NCBI GenBank assembly: GCA_964345635.1
Contig: CAYFRM010000023.1
Span: 1 to 29,486 of the forward strand
Length of the DNA: 29,486 bases
Direction: 5' to 3'
Origin: WVXT01 sp964345635
Lineage (GTDB): Bacteria; UBA6262; WVXT01
Below are positions 6,503 through 13,882 of the stretch, piece by piece. The translations under genes and the position numbers were made by a program. Under the pieces are notes generated by a model that worked only from the letters and a program-made list of their open reading frames with translations, ran no database searches and was not told the DNA's origin. Numbering within the stretch: position 1 is the first letter of the stretch; each line of letters begins with the position of its first letter.

Positions 6503-7456
6503 GTGAGAGAAAAGATATTTACTCTTCTATTTTTGGTCTTGTGTGTAACTACAGTCCCTGCTTTTGCCGAGCTGGAAGTCTCGGGATTTGTAGACTTTCT
6601 TGGTCAAGGCCGACAAGGAGAAAACGCAATATTTGGCTTGGGACCATTTGAGATTGATTTTGTAGCTGAATTTTCTGCAAAGGTCTCTTTTGAAGGTGCA
6701 GTTGTGGTGGAAGGAGAAGAGGTAGGTCTGGGTCAAACGCTGGTCGATTTCAAGTTGCTGGAGGAAGACAGATTAGGAATACAGGTTGGTTTAATTGACA
6801 TGCCCTTTGGTATCGATTATCGGGTCTTGGCCACTCCTGACAGAAGACTGGTCACACCGCCCTTGGTTACGGAACTGATGATGGACGGTGGATGGGGAGA
6901 CATAGGGGTAAATATCCACGGCTCTGCACCATGTCTGAATTGCAACGTGTATGTGGTGAATGGAATGGGAGAAGACAGTGGTGTTCCTGTCAATCAAATA
7001 ACCGATAACAACAATAGCAAAACAGCAGGCGGTCGTTTAGGGTTTTCGCCCATGAAAGACCTTGAGCTCGGCTTTTCCTATGCCCAGGGCCCTTATCTGG
7101 ATGGCGCGGCTGATGAGGCACTTTCCAGAATGGGAGGAGATGTTCAATTTGCTTACGAGCGATTGGACATAAAAGGAGAACTTGTAACGGGAAAAGAAGA
7201 GTTTCCCGGCGGCGCCAAGAGTGAACACGAAGGCTTTTACGTCCAGTTACTGGGCAGAGCGACCGAAAAGGGTTATGGAGTAGTTCGCTACGGGTATTGG
7301 AAACCTAAAGGAGATGATGGAGTAACCAGAGTTACTATGGGATTGGGATACGACCTCATAGAGAATCTCTCTCTAAGGAGCGAATACCAGATAAATGGTG
7401 AGACACCAAGTGTGGATGATAATCTGTTTTCCGTGCAGGCGGTATTAAGTTTTTAA
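6503..7456 (+). CDS. Outer-membrane beta-barrel porin, possible nickel channel
   Basis: With the GTG start at 6503 (AAAAGGAAG ribosome site 7 bases upstream), the protein has 317 residues and a clean signal peptide, residues 1-22 ending in AFA. The longer frame from TTG 6440 would begin within the candidate operator and bury the signal peptide. The mature part is made of alternating polar/apolar strands rich in Gly and Tyr, contains a segment resembling OprP/OprO-like porins ('GLIDMPFGIDYRVL'), and ends in Phe, the mark recognised by the BAM outer-membrane insertion machinery. A C144-C147 pair may form a disulfide or bind metal. It stands between nikR and the nickel ECF importer with a candidate NikR operator in front, so nickel passage is a reasonable inference, not shown by the sequence itself. 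Confidence 0.7.
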   Translation: MREKIFTLLFLVLCVTTVPAFAELEVSGFVDFLGQGRQGENAIFGLGPFEIDFVAEFSAKVSFEGAVVVEGEEVGLGQTLVDFKLLEEDRLGIQVGLIDMPFGIDYRVLATPDRRLVTPPLVTELMMDGGWGDIGVNIHGSAPCLNCNVYVVNGMGEDSGVPVNQITDNNNSKTAGGRLGFSPMKDLELGFSYAQGPYLDGAADEALSRMGGDVQFAYERLDIKGELVTGKEEFPGGAKSEHEGFYVQLLGRATEKGYGVVRYGYWKPKGDDGVTRVTMGLGYDLIENLSLRSEYQINGETPSVDDNLFSVQAVLSF

Positions 7457-7509
7457 GATTTTCACCGGCCAGCTTTGAGAGGGAAGATTGCGCTGGCGAA
7501 AATTAGTAC

Positions 7510-7523
7510 TTGAGTTAACTCAA
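7510..7523. promoter_or_regulatory. Perfect 14-bp palindrome before nikK
   Basis: TTGAGTTAACTCAA is a perfect dyad between the porin stop and the nikK start, 4 bp before the AGGAGGT ribosome site. It could be a protein-binding operator or a small stem in the mRNA. It does not resemble the NikR sites. Confidence 0.4.
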
Positions 7524-7542
7524 AGCAGGAGGTATAATAACG

Positions 7543-8328
7543 ATGAAAAAAGGAGAAGCAATGCTTGTTAAAAGTCTGGTTTTCATAATTCTTTTTCTAA
7601 TCGGTATTTTTGGTATCTGCAGGGCTCATTTTGGGATGATAATTCCCTCAGATGATATGGTTACCAAAACCGACAACAAGAACGTCACCTTGAAAGTCAT
7701 GTTCATACATCCGATGGAAGGCCATTATATGAACATGGAGAGACCAGCCCGGTTCGGGGTGATGGTTATGGGCAAGAGAGAGAATTTGTTGGGCACTCTT
7801 AAGGAGAAAAAAGTAAAAGGTTTTTCCACCTGGGAGACCACTTACAAAATCAAACGTCCGGGTGACCACGTATTTTACGTGAAGCCTGAACCCTACTGGG
7901 AGCCGGCGGAAGATTGTTTTATTGTTCACTACACCAAAGTAATTGTAAATTCACTGGGTATGGAAGAAGGCTGGGATGAAGAGGCCGGCTTGAAAACAGA
8001 AATCATTCCTTTGACCAGGCCCTATGGGCTCTGGGCGGGAAATGTTTTTCAAGGGATTGTAAAAGTTAACGGGAAACCCGTACCCTACGCAGAGGTAGAA
8101 GTTGAGTACTACAACCAGGAAGGCAAGGTCGGGTGGCCGGCTGACCCGATGATTACACAGGTCGTAAAAGCCGACAAGAGTGGCGTGTTTACCTATGCTA
8201 TGCCTAAAGCAGGATGGTGGGGATTTGCCGCTCTAAATGAAGATAGGAAGAAAATAAAGTATAAAGGCGAAGACAAATCGGTGGAAATAGGAGCTGTGCT
8301 CTGGATCAAGACACATGACATGAAATAA
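7543..8328 (+). CDS. nikK: NikK-like (DUF4198) periplasmic nickel-uptake component
   Basis: A 261-residue secreted protein. A signal peptide (about residues 1-28, ending ICRA) would leave a mature N-terminus beginning His-Phe-Gly. The body has Ig-like beta segments with conserved Trp, Tyr and Pro, a His/Met-rich patch ('HPMEGHYMNM' near residues 56-65) and 'VNGKPVPYAEVEVEY' typical of DUF4198. DUF4198 proteins form the NikK part of the NikKMLQO nickel importers described by comparative genomics, where they are thought to collect nickel in the periplasm. AGGAGGT lies 9 bases before ATG 7543; an in-frame ATG at 7561 is also possible. It lies 15 bp before nikM. Confidence 0.85.
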   Translation: MKKGEAMLVKSLVFIILFLIGIFGICRAHFGMIIPSDDMVTKTDNKNVTLKVMFIHPMEGHYMNMERPARFGVMVMGKRENLLGTLKEKKVKGFSTWETTYKIKRPGDHVFYVKPEPYWEPAEDCFIVHYTKVIVNSLGMEEGWDEEAGLKTEIIPLTRPYGLWAGNVFQGIVKVNGKPVPYAEVEVEYYNQEGKVGWPADPMITQVVKADKSGVFTYAMPKAGWWGFAALNEDRKKIKYKGEDKSVEIGAVLWIKTHDMK

Positions 8329-8343
8329 TAAGAAGGAGAATTT

Positions 8344-8955
8344 ATGCATATTTCGGAAGGAGTGCTTTCCGCTCCCGTCCTCGTGGCAGGTGTGGTACTC
8401 GCTGCCGGCGGCGTTTCTCTGGGACTTAAGAAAATGGAGTATGAAAGAATTCCCGAGGTAGCGGTTTTGACTTCTGCTTTTTTTGTAGCCTCGCTCATCC
8501 ACGTCCCTATTGGCCCGTCGAGCGCCCACCTGGTATTGAATGGTCTTATAGGTTTGTTGCTTGGCTGGCCGGCCTTTTCGGCAATTCTCGTGGGGTTGAG
8601 CCTGCAGGCGCTCCTTTTCCAGTTCGGCGGAATTACGTCCCTGGGAGTCAATACTTTCAACATAGCTTTACCGGCAGTGGTCAGTTTTTACCTTTTCCGG
8701 CTTTTCACCATTAAGCATGATCCCTATATGCTCGTTTTTTCCGCCTTCCTTTGCGGCGTGGTCGGTATCCTGGGAAGTGCCTTGCTGGTAGCCCTGAGTC
8801 TGGTGACAACGGGAGAAGCATTCCTGACAGTAGCGAAGCTAATTGTGATTGCACATTTGCCGGTTATGATTATTGAAGGGTTGATAACTGCCACGGCAGT
8901 CGTTTCTCTGAAAAAGATAAGGCCGGAACTTTTGGCGGGAAAGGCCAAGATTTAA
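8344..8955 (+). CDS. nikM: NikM, substrate-binding membrane subunit of the nickel ECF importer
   Basis: A 203-residue CbiM/NikM family protein with about six or seven hydrophobic segments. It begins Met-His-Ile-Ser-Glu-Gly; in this family the N-terminal amine and His2 bind the metal inside the pocket. The motif 'HVPIGPSSAHLVLNGLIG' (residues 53-70) supplies the other pocket histidines (H53, H62). It captures Ni2+ at the inner membrane and works with NikL, NikQ and NikO. Cobalt is the alternative for CbiM, but NikK/NikL partners and nikR next door favour nickel. ATG 8344 follows AGAAGGAG. Confidence 0.92.
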   Translation: MHISEGVLSAPVLVAGVVLAAGGVSLGLKKMEYERIPEVAVLTSAFFVASLIHVPIGPSSAHLVLNGLIGLLLGWPAFSAILVGLSLQALLFQFGGITSLGVNTFNIALPAVVSFYLFRLFTIKHDPYMLVFSAFLCGVVGILGSALLVALSLVTTGEAFLTVAKLIVIAHLPVMIIEGLITATAVVSLKKIRPELLAGKAKI

Positions 8956-8968
8956 GGGAGGAACAGTT

Positions 8969-9577
8969 ATGGGCGTGTGCAAGAAAGTCTCAATCGGGCT
9001 AATACTTGTGCTGCTGGTTGGCAGCAACGGCCTGGCTCATAAAGTAAACATCTTTGCTTATGCTGAGAAGGGCATGGTCTATACGGAAAGTTATTTCAGT
9101 GACGGAAGAAAGGTAATCGATGCAACGATAGAGGTCTTCGATGCCAAAAATAACAGACTTTTACTTACAGGTAAGACCGATAAGAACGGTGAATTTTCCT
9201 TCAAAATACCTCTGGCCACCGGCCTTAGCATAGTGTTGACTGCCAGTATGGGCCACAAAAATGAATACTCACTTGGCGAAGACGAGGTCAGGGAGGCCAT
9301 GGGCGTGGCAAGACCTCCGGATAAGGCAGCGCCCGCGAAGAGGGATATAGAGAAAAGGCAGGCACCGCCGGAAAGAGCGACGCAAATTTCTGATGACCAA
9401 TTGCAGCTCCTCGTCGAGCGTGCCGTAGAAAATAAGACCGCTCCCATAATGAAGAAACTGTTAAGAATTGAAGAGCAGATGCAAAAACCGTCTCTGCAAG
9501 ATATCATCGGCGGCCTGGGCTACATACTGGGGCTTATGGGCCTGGTAATTTATTTCAAATATAAAAGGAAAAGTTGA
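8969..9577 (+). CDS. nikL: NikL-like accessory subunit of the nickel ECF importer
   Basis: A 202-residue protein with an N-terminal hydrophobic signal (about 1-23, ending GLA, so the mature form would start His-Lys-Val), a carboxypeptidase-regulatory-like beta domain (about 30-85, 'TDKNGEFSFKIP'), a charged Pro/Glu-rich linker, a predicted helix near 140-170, and one C-terminal transmembrane helix (about 177-197) followed by basic residues. This is the layout of NikL, which replaces the shorter NikN/CbiN in NikKMLQO systems. It lies 13 bp after nikM and 21 bp before nikQ. It probably anchors a periplasmic nickel-handling domain against NikM. Confidence 0.82.
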   Translation: MGVCKKVSIGLILVLLVGSNGLAHKVNIFAYAEKGMVYTESYFSDGRKVIDATIEVFDAKNNRLLLTGKTDKNGEFSFKIPLATGLSIVLTASMGHKNEYSLGEDEVREAMGVARPPDKAAPAKRDIEKRQAPPERATQISDDQLQLLVERAVENKTAPIMKKLLRIEEQMQKPSLQDIIGGLGYILGLMGLVIYFKYKRKS

Positions 9578-9598
9578 GAAGTCGGGAGGAAAAGTAGT

Positions 9599-10372
9599 AT
9601 GCATCTTGAGGAATTTTCAGAAGGAAAATCGCTAATCCATTCGCTTGATCCAAGAATCAAACTAATAAGTCTTTTTCCTTTTATCGTGATAGTAGCGATA
9701 GCCAGAGGGGTGACTGTGCCTTCCATTTCGCTTATGGCCAGTATCATTCTCGTCTCACTTACCCGTCTTCATATTAGGCCACTGTTAAACAGGCTGCTGG
9801 CGGTCAACCTGTTCATCCTTTTTCTCTGGCTCATATTGCCGTTCAGCGTTGCCGGTAAAAGTATCTTCACCATCGGGCCTTTGACAGCGACTGCGGAAGG
9901 CGTCCTTTACGCTCTCACTATAACGCTCAAGGCCAATGCCATCGTACTGGCAACCATAGCTTTGGTTGCTACCATACCTATTTTTCGGCTTGTACACGCT
10001 CTCCGGCATTTGAAAGTTCCTGAAAAACTGGTAAGTCTTTTCTTTTTCTGTTATCGTTACATAAGCGTGTTGCACGAAGACTATTCTGCGTTACATAACG
10101 CAATGAAAATGAGGGCATTCAAGCCCGCTACCAATCTTCATACTTATCGGGGTTATGCCTATCTTGTAGGTATGCTTGTACTGAAAAGTTACGAGCATTC
10201 GGAAAAAGTCTACCAGGCTATGCTCTGCAGAGGTTTCAAAGGAAGGTTTCCTTTGCTTGACCATTTTACTCGTATAGCCAGGAAAGATTTTGTTTTCTTT
10301 GTTTCTATGATCTTTGTCGCCGCGTGTCTGGTGACATTGGAAGCAGGCAAGTATTTATGGAGGTTGCCATGA
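9599..10372 (+). CDS. nikQ: NikQ/CbiQ, transmembrane coupling (T) subunit of the ECF importer
   Basis: A 257-residue CbiQ-family protein. The start 'SLIHSLDPRIKLI' is the usual N-terminal signature (LDPRxK), followed by four or five hydrophobic segments. Two short coupling motifs that contact the ATPase are visible in the C-terminal half: 'AMKMRAF' (about 170-176) and 'AMLCRGF' (about 209-215), matching the Ala-Arg-Gly motifs of energy-coupling factor T subunits. It links ATP hydrolysis by NikO to nickel movement through NikM. ATG 9599 follows GGGAGGA; the stop overlaps nikO as ATGA. Confidence 0.93.
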   Translation: MHLEEFSEGKSLIHSLDPRIKLISLFPFIVIVAIARGVTVPSISLMASIILVSLTRLHIRPLLNRLLAVNLFILFLWLILPFSVAGKSIFTIGPLTATAEGVLYALTITLKANAIVLATIALVATIPIFRLVHALRHLKVPEKLVSLFFFCYRYISVLHEDYSALHNAMKMRAFKPATNLHTYRGYAYLVGMLVLKSYEHSEKVYQAMLCRGFKGRFPLLDHFTRIARKDFVFFVSMIFVAACLVTLEAGKYLWRLP

Positions 10373-11010
10373 TAAAAATACGAAAACTGAAATTTGCTTA
10401 TCCCGGGGATAAGTTGGTATTCGATAAGCTTGATTTTGTATATGAAAAGGGCGAGAAAATAGGCATTGTCGGGCCGAACGGTTCGGGCAAGACGACGCTG
10501 TTTTATCTTATTATGGGTTTATTGAAACCCCAGGAAGGTGAGATTGAAATCTTTGATAAGGTTCGCCAGGAGGAGAAAGATTTTTACGACGTAAGAGAGA
10601 AAGTAGGCTTTCTTTTCCAGAATCCCGACCACCAACTGTTCTGTCCCACTGTGGCCGAAGACATTGCTTTTGGCCCGCTAAATCTGGGCAAAACACATAA
10701 GGACGCCCGGGAAATAGTCAATAGAATATCCCAATTGTTGGGCCTGGAAAAATATATAAATAGGGCATCCTATAAGCTATCCTGGGGAGAAAAGCGGCTT
10801 GTCTGCCTGGCTACGGTGCTGGCTATGGAGCCGGAGGTTCTTCTTCTGGATGAACCCACAGCAGGACTGGACGAACGTTCCACTCACAAGGTGCTTGACT
10901 ATCTAAAAAATGATGGCGCCTCTTTCATAATCGCATCCCACGATATGAATTTTTTGAAAACGCTTACCGACAGAATCTACTTCCTGAACGGCGGAAAAAT
11001 TCTCTATTGA
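10369..11010 (+). CDS. nikO: NikO, ATPase subunit of the nickel ECF importer
   Basis: A 213-residue ABC ATPase on the cytoplasmic side of the importer. Walker A GPNGSGKTT is at 35-43, Q-loop Q84, Walker B VLLLDE at 157-162 and the switch His at 191. The signature reads LSWGEK at 137-142 instead of the usual LSGGQ/LSGGEK, so the first signature Gly is Trp. The protein lacks the longer C-terminal part found in some CbiO proteins. The frame extends upstream to 10324, but ATG 10369 overlaps the nikQ stop in an ATGA junction and matches family starts. It is the last gene of the nik operon. Confidence 0.93.
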   Translation: MIKIRKLKFAYPGDKLVFDKLDFVYEKGEKIGIVGPNGSGKTTLFYLIMGLLKPQEGEIEIFDKVRQEEKDFYDVREKVGFLFQNPDHQLFCPTVAEDIAFGPLNLGKTHKDAREIVNRISQLLGLEKYINRASYKLSWGEKRLVCLATVLAMEPEVLLLDEPTAGLDERSTHKVLDYLKNDGASFIIASHDMNFLKTLTDRIYFLNGGKILY

Positions 11011-11018
11011 AAAAGCAG

Positions 11019-11124
11019 CCTGTCCCCTTTTTTACTTGATATTTTAATATTTTTTTATTATTATCAGGTAATGCGTTCCTCTCCTCTCGAGAAACCCCAT
11101 GAAAAAAGTACCTGTCCCCTTTTT
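11019..11124 (+). repeat. Two direct copies of CCTGTCCCCTTTTT
   Basis: CCTGTCCCCTTTTT occurs at 11019-11032 and again at 11111-11124 in the gap between nikO and hypF; a related TCTGTCCCCTA lies at 13575-13585 between hypF and hypC. They are short, pyrimidine-rich and in the same orientation. They are not part of a gene I can recognise and look like copies of an intergenic repeat. Confidence 0.5.
11036..11064 (+). promoter_or_regulatory. Candidate promoter for hypFCDE
   Basis: TTGATA at 11036-11041, a 17-bp AT-rich spacer and TATTAT at 11059-11064, located 84 bp before the hypF ATG and after the end of the nik operon. The whole stretch is AT-rich, so the match could be partly chance. The leader would include the second CCTGTCCCC repeat. 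Confidence 0.4.
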
Positions 11125-11148
11125 CTTCTTTTTCTCAAGGTGTGAATT

Positions 11149-13485
11149 ATGGAAACAAGAGCGAAAATAACGGTTAAGGGCGTCGTTCAAGGAGTTGGTT
11201 TTCGTCCCTTTGTGCACCGCTTAGCCGAGGAGTTCGGGCTTAGAGGTTGGGTGAAAAATACTTCGGCGGGCGTGGTTATGGAAGTGGAAGGCAGAACGAA
11301 AAATGTAAAGGAGTTTTATGATGAGATTACTTTGCGGAAACCCCCTCCCGCCGAGATAAGGGAGAAAAAAATAATGTATCGGGCGCCTCGCGGCTGGCAA
11401 TCTTTCACTATCAAGGAAAGCACTTCCCGGCAAAAAAAGGAAGTCCTTATCTCTCCCGATATAGCCCTTTGCGCGGAGTGCCTTAAAGAATTGAAAGATA
11501 GTTCCGACCGCCGCTACCACTATCCTTTCATCAATTGCACGAATTGCGGCCCGCGATTTACCATAATCAAAGATTTGCCTTACGACCGTTCTCTTACCAC
11601 GATGAAAAAATTTCAAATGTGTCCTGTGTGTAGCAATGAGTATGAGGATATATCCTGGAGACGATACCACGCAGAGCCGAACGCCTGCCCCGAATGCGGG
11701 CCGGAGATAGAACTTATAAAGAGTCAAAAATCCGCAAATAAGTCAATAGACTCCGAGCATAACCCCAAGGGGTCGGGGGCAATGCGGGCTTGTGTGGAAT
11801 TTCTGAAGAAAGGGAAAATTGTGGCAATAAAAGGGCTGGGCGGGTTCCATCTGGCATGCGACGCTACAAATAGTGTTGCCGTAAAGAAGCTTCGTCAAAG
11901 AAAAGAGCGGCCATACAAACCTTTTGCTATTATGGTTTCGGATATGGAGACAGCGAAGAAATACTGCGTAGTCTCTCGCGTGGAAGAGGAGTTGCTTTCC
12001 CATTGGCAAAAACCGGTTATTCTTCTCAAAAAAAGAGACGACTCAAAGATCTCCGATCTGGTGGCTCCCAATAATAACTCTCTGGGCGTGATGCTTCCCT
12101 ATACTCCGTTGCACTATTTATTGTTTCGTAGTCTCTCTTCTGCCTCTCCTCTGGTGATGACCAGCGCCAATCTTTCCGACCAGCCGATTGAAATTAGTAA
12201 CCGGGACGCAATCGACAACCTTTCCCATATTGCAGATTACTTCCTTATCCACAATCGTGACATCCACAACAGGTGTGATGATTCGATTGTGCAGATATTT
12301 TCCCGGCAGCCAATTCTTATCCGCAGAGCCAGGGGCTATGTCCCTTCTCCTCTGGAATTGGATGGGAAAGTGGCTTCTATACTGGGGTGTGGCGCTGAAT
12401 TGAAGAATACATTTTGTTTGACCAGAGAAAACTATGCATTTGTCAGTCAATATATAGGCGATCTAAAAGACCATAAGACTCTTAAGTACTATGAACAGAT
12501 GTTAGGGAAGTTTAAGAAACTGTTTGACATTACTCCGGAAATAGTTGCCCATGACCTCCATCCGGACTATCTTTCCACGCAGTACGCCCTGGACATTGCC
12601 CGTAGAATACCTGAAATTATGCGCGTCCCGGTGCAACACCATCACGCGCACATCGTTAGCTGTTTGGCAGAAAACAGGGTAAAAGGGAAAGTCATTGGCG
12701 TGGCTTTTGATGGAATTGGCTACGGCGCAGACGGGAACATCTGGGGAGGAGAGTTTTTGGTTGCCGATTCCAGAGATTTTTTGAGAATCGGTCAACTAAA
12801 ATATCTTCCTTTGCCGGGAGGAGACAGGGCGGTTAGTGAGCCCTGGAGAATGGCAATAAGCCTCCTGGCGGATGCTTTTGGTGACAGGATTCCTCATATA
12901 GATATTATGGATGGGTGGAAAAGGAAAATACCAATTATTCTGGGAATGATAGATAAAAGAATAAATTCCCCGTTGAGCTCAAGCATGGGGAGATTTTTTG
13001 ATGGCGTTTCTTCTCTTCTGGGAATATGTGACGTTAATACTTACGAAGGTCAGGCGGCGATGGAACTGGAAAGTACGGCTCAGAAGCTTTCCCGTCGTTC
13101 GGGAAATTTAGGAAGTAAAAGTTATGAATATGAAATCAAAAATGAGAAAGGTAAACTCATGGTTGAGCCGGCGTTGATTGTTGAGGGGATTGTTGAGGAT
13201 TTGCAAAGGAATCTCCCCGTAGAAGTTATCGCGTATGGATTTCACAATACTATTGCCGATATAATAAGAGACGTCAGTTTAATTATCAAGAAAAGGACAG
13301 GCATTGATAGAGTTGCCCTCTCCGGTGGCGTATTTCAGAATAGATTACTTTTAGACCTCACCCTCAGGAAATTGACAGAGCGCGGATTCATATGTTATTA
13401 TCAAAAAAAGATACCTTCTAACGACGAAGGAATTTCTTTAGGTCAGGCGATAATAGCTAATGAAATAGTTAAAAAACAGATGTAG
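11149..13485 (+). CDS. hypF: HypF, carbamoyltransferase of [NiFe] hydrogenase maturation
   Basis: A 778-residue enzyme, full length for HypF. It uses carbamoyl phosphate and ATP to carbamoylate HypE's C-terminal Cys, the source of the cyanide ligands. Domains in order: acylphosphatase (1-95, 'VVQGVGFRPFVHRLAEEFG'), two zinc-finger-like blocks (about 105-190: CAECL, CTNCG, CPVC, CPECG), a YrdC-like ATP domain (about 215-395, 'KGLGGFHLACDAT'), and a Kae1-like domain ('HHHAHIVSCLAEN' near 500, 'GVAFDGIGYGADGNIWGGEF', 'LSGGVFQNRLL' near 725). It starts at ATG 11149 after AAGGTG. A 187-bp hairpin-rich gap separates it from hypC. Confidence 0.97.
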   Translation: METRAKITVKGVVQGVGFRPFVHRLAEEFGLRGWVKNTSAGVVMEVEGRTKNVKEFYDEITLRKPPPAEIREKKIMYRAPRGWQSFTIKESTSRQKKEVLISPDIALCAECLKELKDSSDRRYHYPFINCTNCGPRFTIIKDLPYDRSLTTMKKFQMCPVCSNEYEDISWRRYHAEPNACPECGPEIELIKSQKSANKSIDSEHNPKGSGAMRACVEFLKKGKIVAIKGLGGFHLACDATNSVAVKKLRQRKERPYKPFAIMVSDMETAKKYCVVSRVEEELLSHWQKPVILLKKRDDSKISDLVAPNNNSLGVMLPYTPLHYLLFRSLSSASPLVMTSANLSDQPIEISNRDAIDNLSHIADYFLIHNRDIHNRCDDSIVQIFSRQPILIRRARGYVPSPLELDGKVASILGCGAELKNTFCLTRENYAFVSQYIGDLKDHKTLKYYEQMLGKFKKLFDITPEIVAHDLHPDYLSTQYALDIARRIPEIMRVPVQHHHAHIVSCLAENRVKGKVIGVAFDGIGYGADGNIWGGEFLVADSRDFLRIGQLKYLPLPGGDRAVSEPWRMAISLLADAFGDRIPHIDIMDGWKRKIPIILGMIDKRINSPLSSSMGRFFDGVSSLLGICDVNTYEGQAAMELESTAQKLSRRSGNLGSKSYEYEIKNEKGKLMVEPALIVEGIVEDLQRNLPVEVIAYGFHNTIADIIRDVSLIIKKRTGIDRVALSGGVFQNRLLLDLTLRKLTERGFICYYQKKIPSNDEGISLGQAIIANEIVKKQM

Positions 13486-13487
13486 CA

Positions 13488-13612
13488 GCAGAGCGATAGC
13501 TCTGCATCGTAGGGGCGGCACTCCGTGGCCGCCCAAAGAAAGTGACGGCATGCCGAAAGATCGGCATAAACTGCGTCTGTCCCCTACAGGCAGGCAAAGC
13601 TTACGCTTTGCC
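13488..13612. repeat. Cluster of four different hairpins between hypF and hypC
   Basis: Four separate inverted repeats in 125 bp: GCAGAGC/GCTCTGC (13488-13505, loop GATA), GGGCGGC/GCCGCCC (13513-13534), ATGCCGA/TCGGCAT (13550-13567, loop AAGA) and GGCAAAGC/GCTTTGCC (13593-13612, loop TTAC). None has a clear T-run. The last is followed by GCTACAA; a close copy of that unit occurs at 29151-29177. They look like REP-type elements accumulated in one gap. A long frame starting at 13550 runs through them into hypC but does not look like coding sequence. Confidence 0.62.
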
Positions 13613-13672
13613 GCTACAATCTTTCAACAAACTATCTTTCAATGTAGAAGTAGTGAAGGAAGGGATAGAAAG

Positions 13673-13882
13673 ATGTGTCTGGCTATACCGGCGAAAATAC
13701 TGAAAATAGAAAATAATCTCGCCCAGGTAGATATGGGAGGAGTAGAGAGACAGGCCGACGTACGTATGATAGATAATATAAAAGTGGGAGAATACGTCCT
13801 GATTCATGCAGGATTTGCCATTGAGAGGATGGGAGAGAAAGAAGCAGAGGAGACGCTTAAGCTTTTGCGGGAGATGGCATGA
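13673..13882 (+). CDS. hypC: HypC, small chaperone of [NiFe] hydrogenase maturation
   Basis: A 69-residue protein beginning MCLAIPAKI; C2, exposed after Met removal, binds the Fe(CN)2CO unit and contacts HypD and the large subunit. The 'VGEYVLIHAGFAIERM' block is typical of the HypC/HupF family. The frame is open from 13550, but that extension would add 41 residues from a hairpin repeat region and hide the essential Cys2, so ATG 13673 is chosen (GGGATAGAAAG just upstream is a weak ribosome site). The stop overlaps hypD in ATGA. Confidence 0.94.
   Translation: MCLAIPAKILKIENNLAQVDMGGVERQADVRMIDNIKVGEYVLIHAGFAIERMGEKEAEETLKLLREMA

Noticed and set aside
13550..13672. A 41-residue N-terminal extension of hypC
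   Set aside because: It runs through hairpin repeats and would hide the essential Cys2; family members begin MCLAIP.
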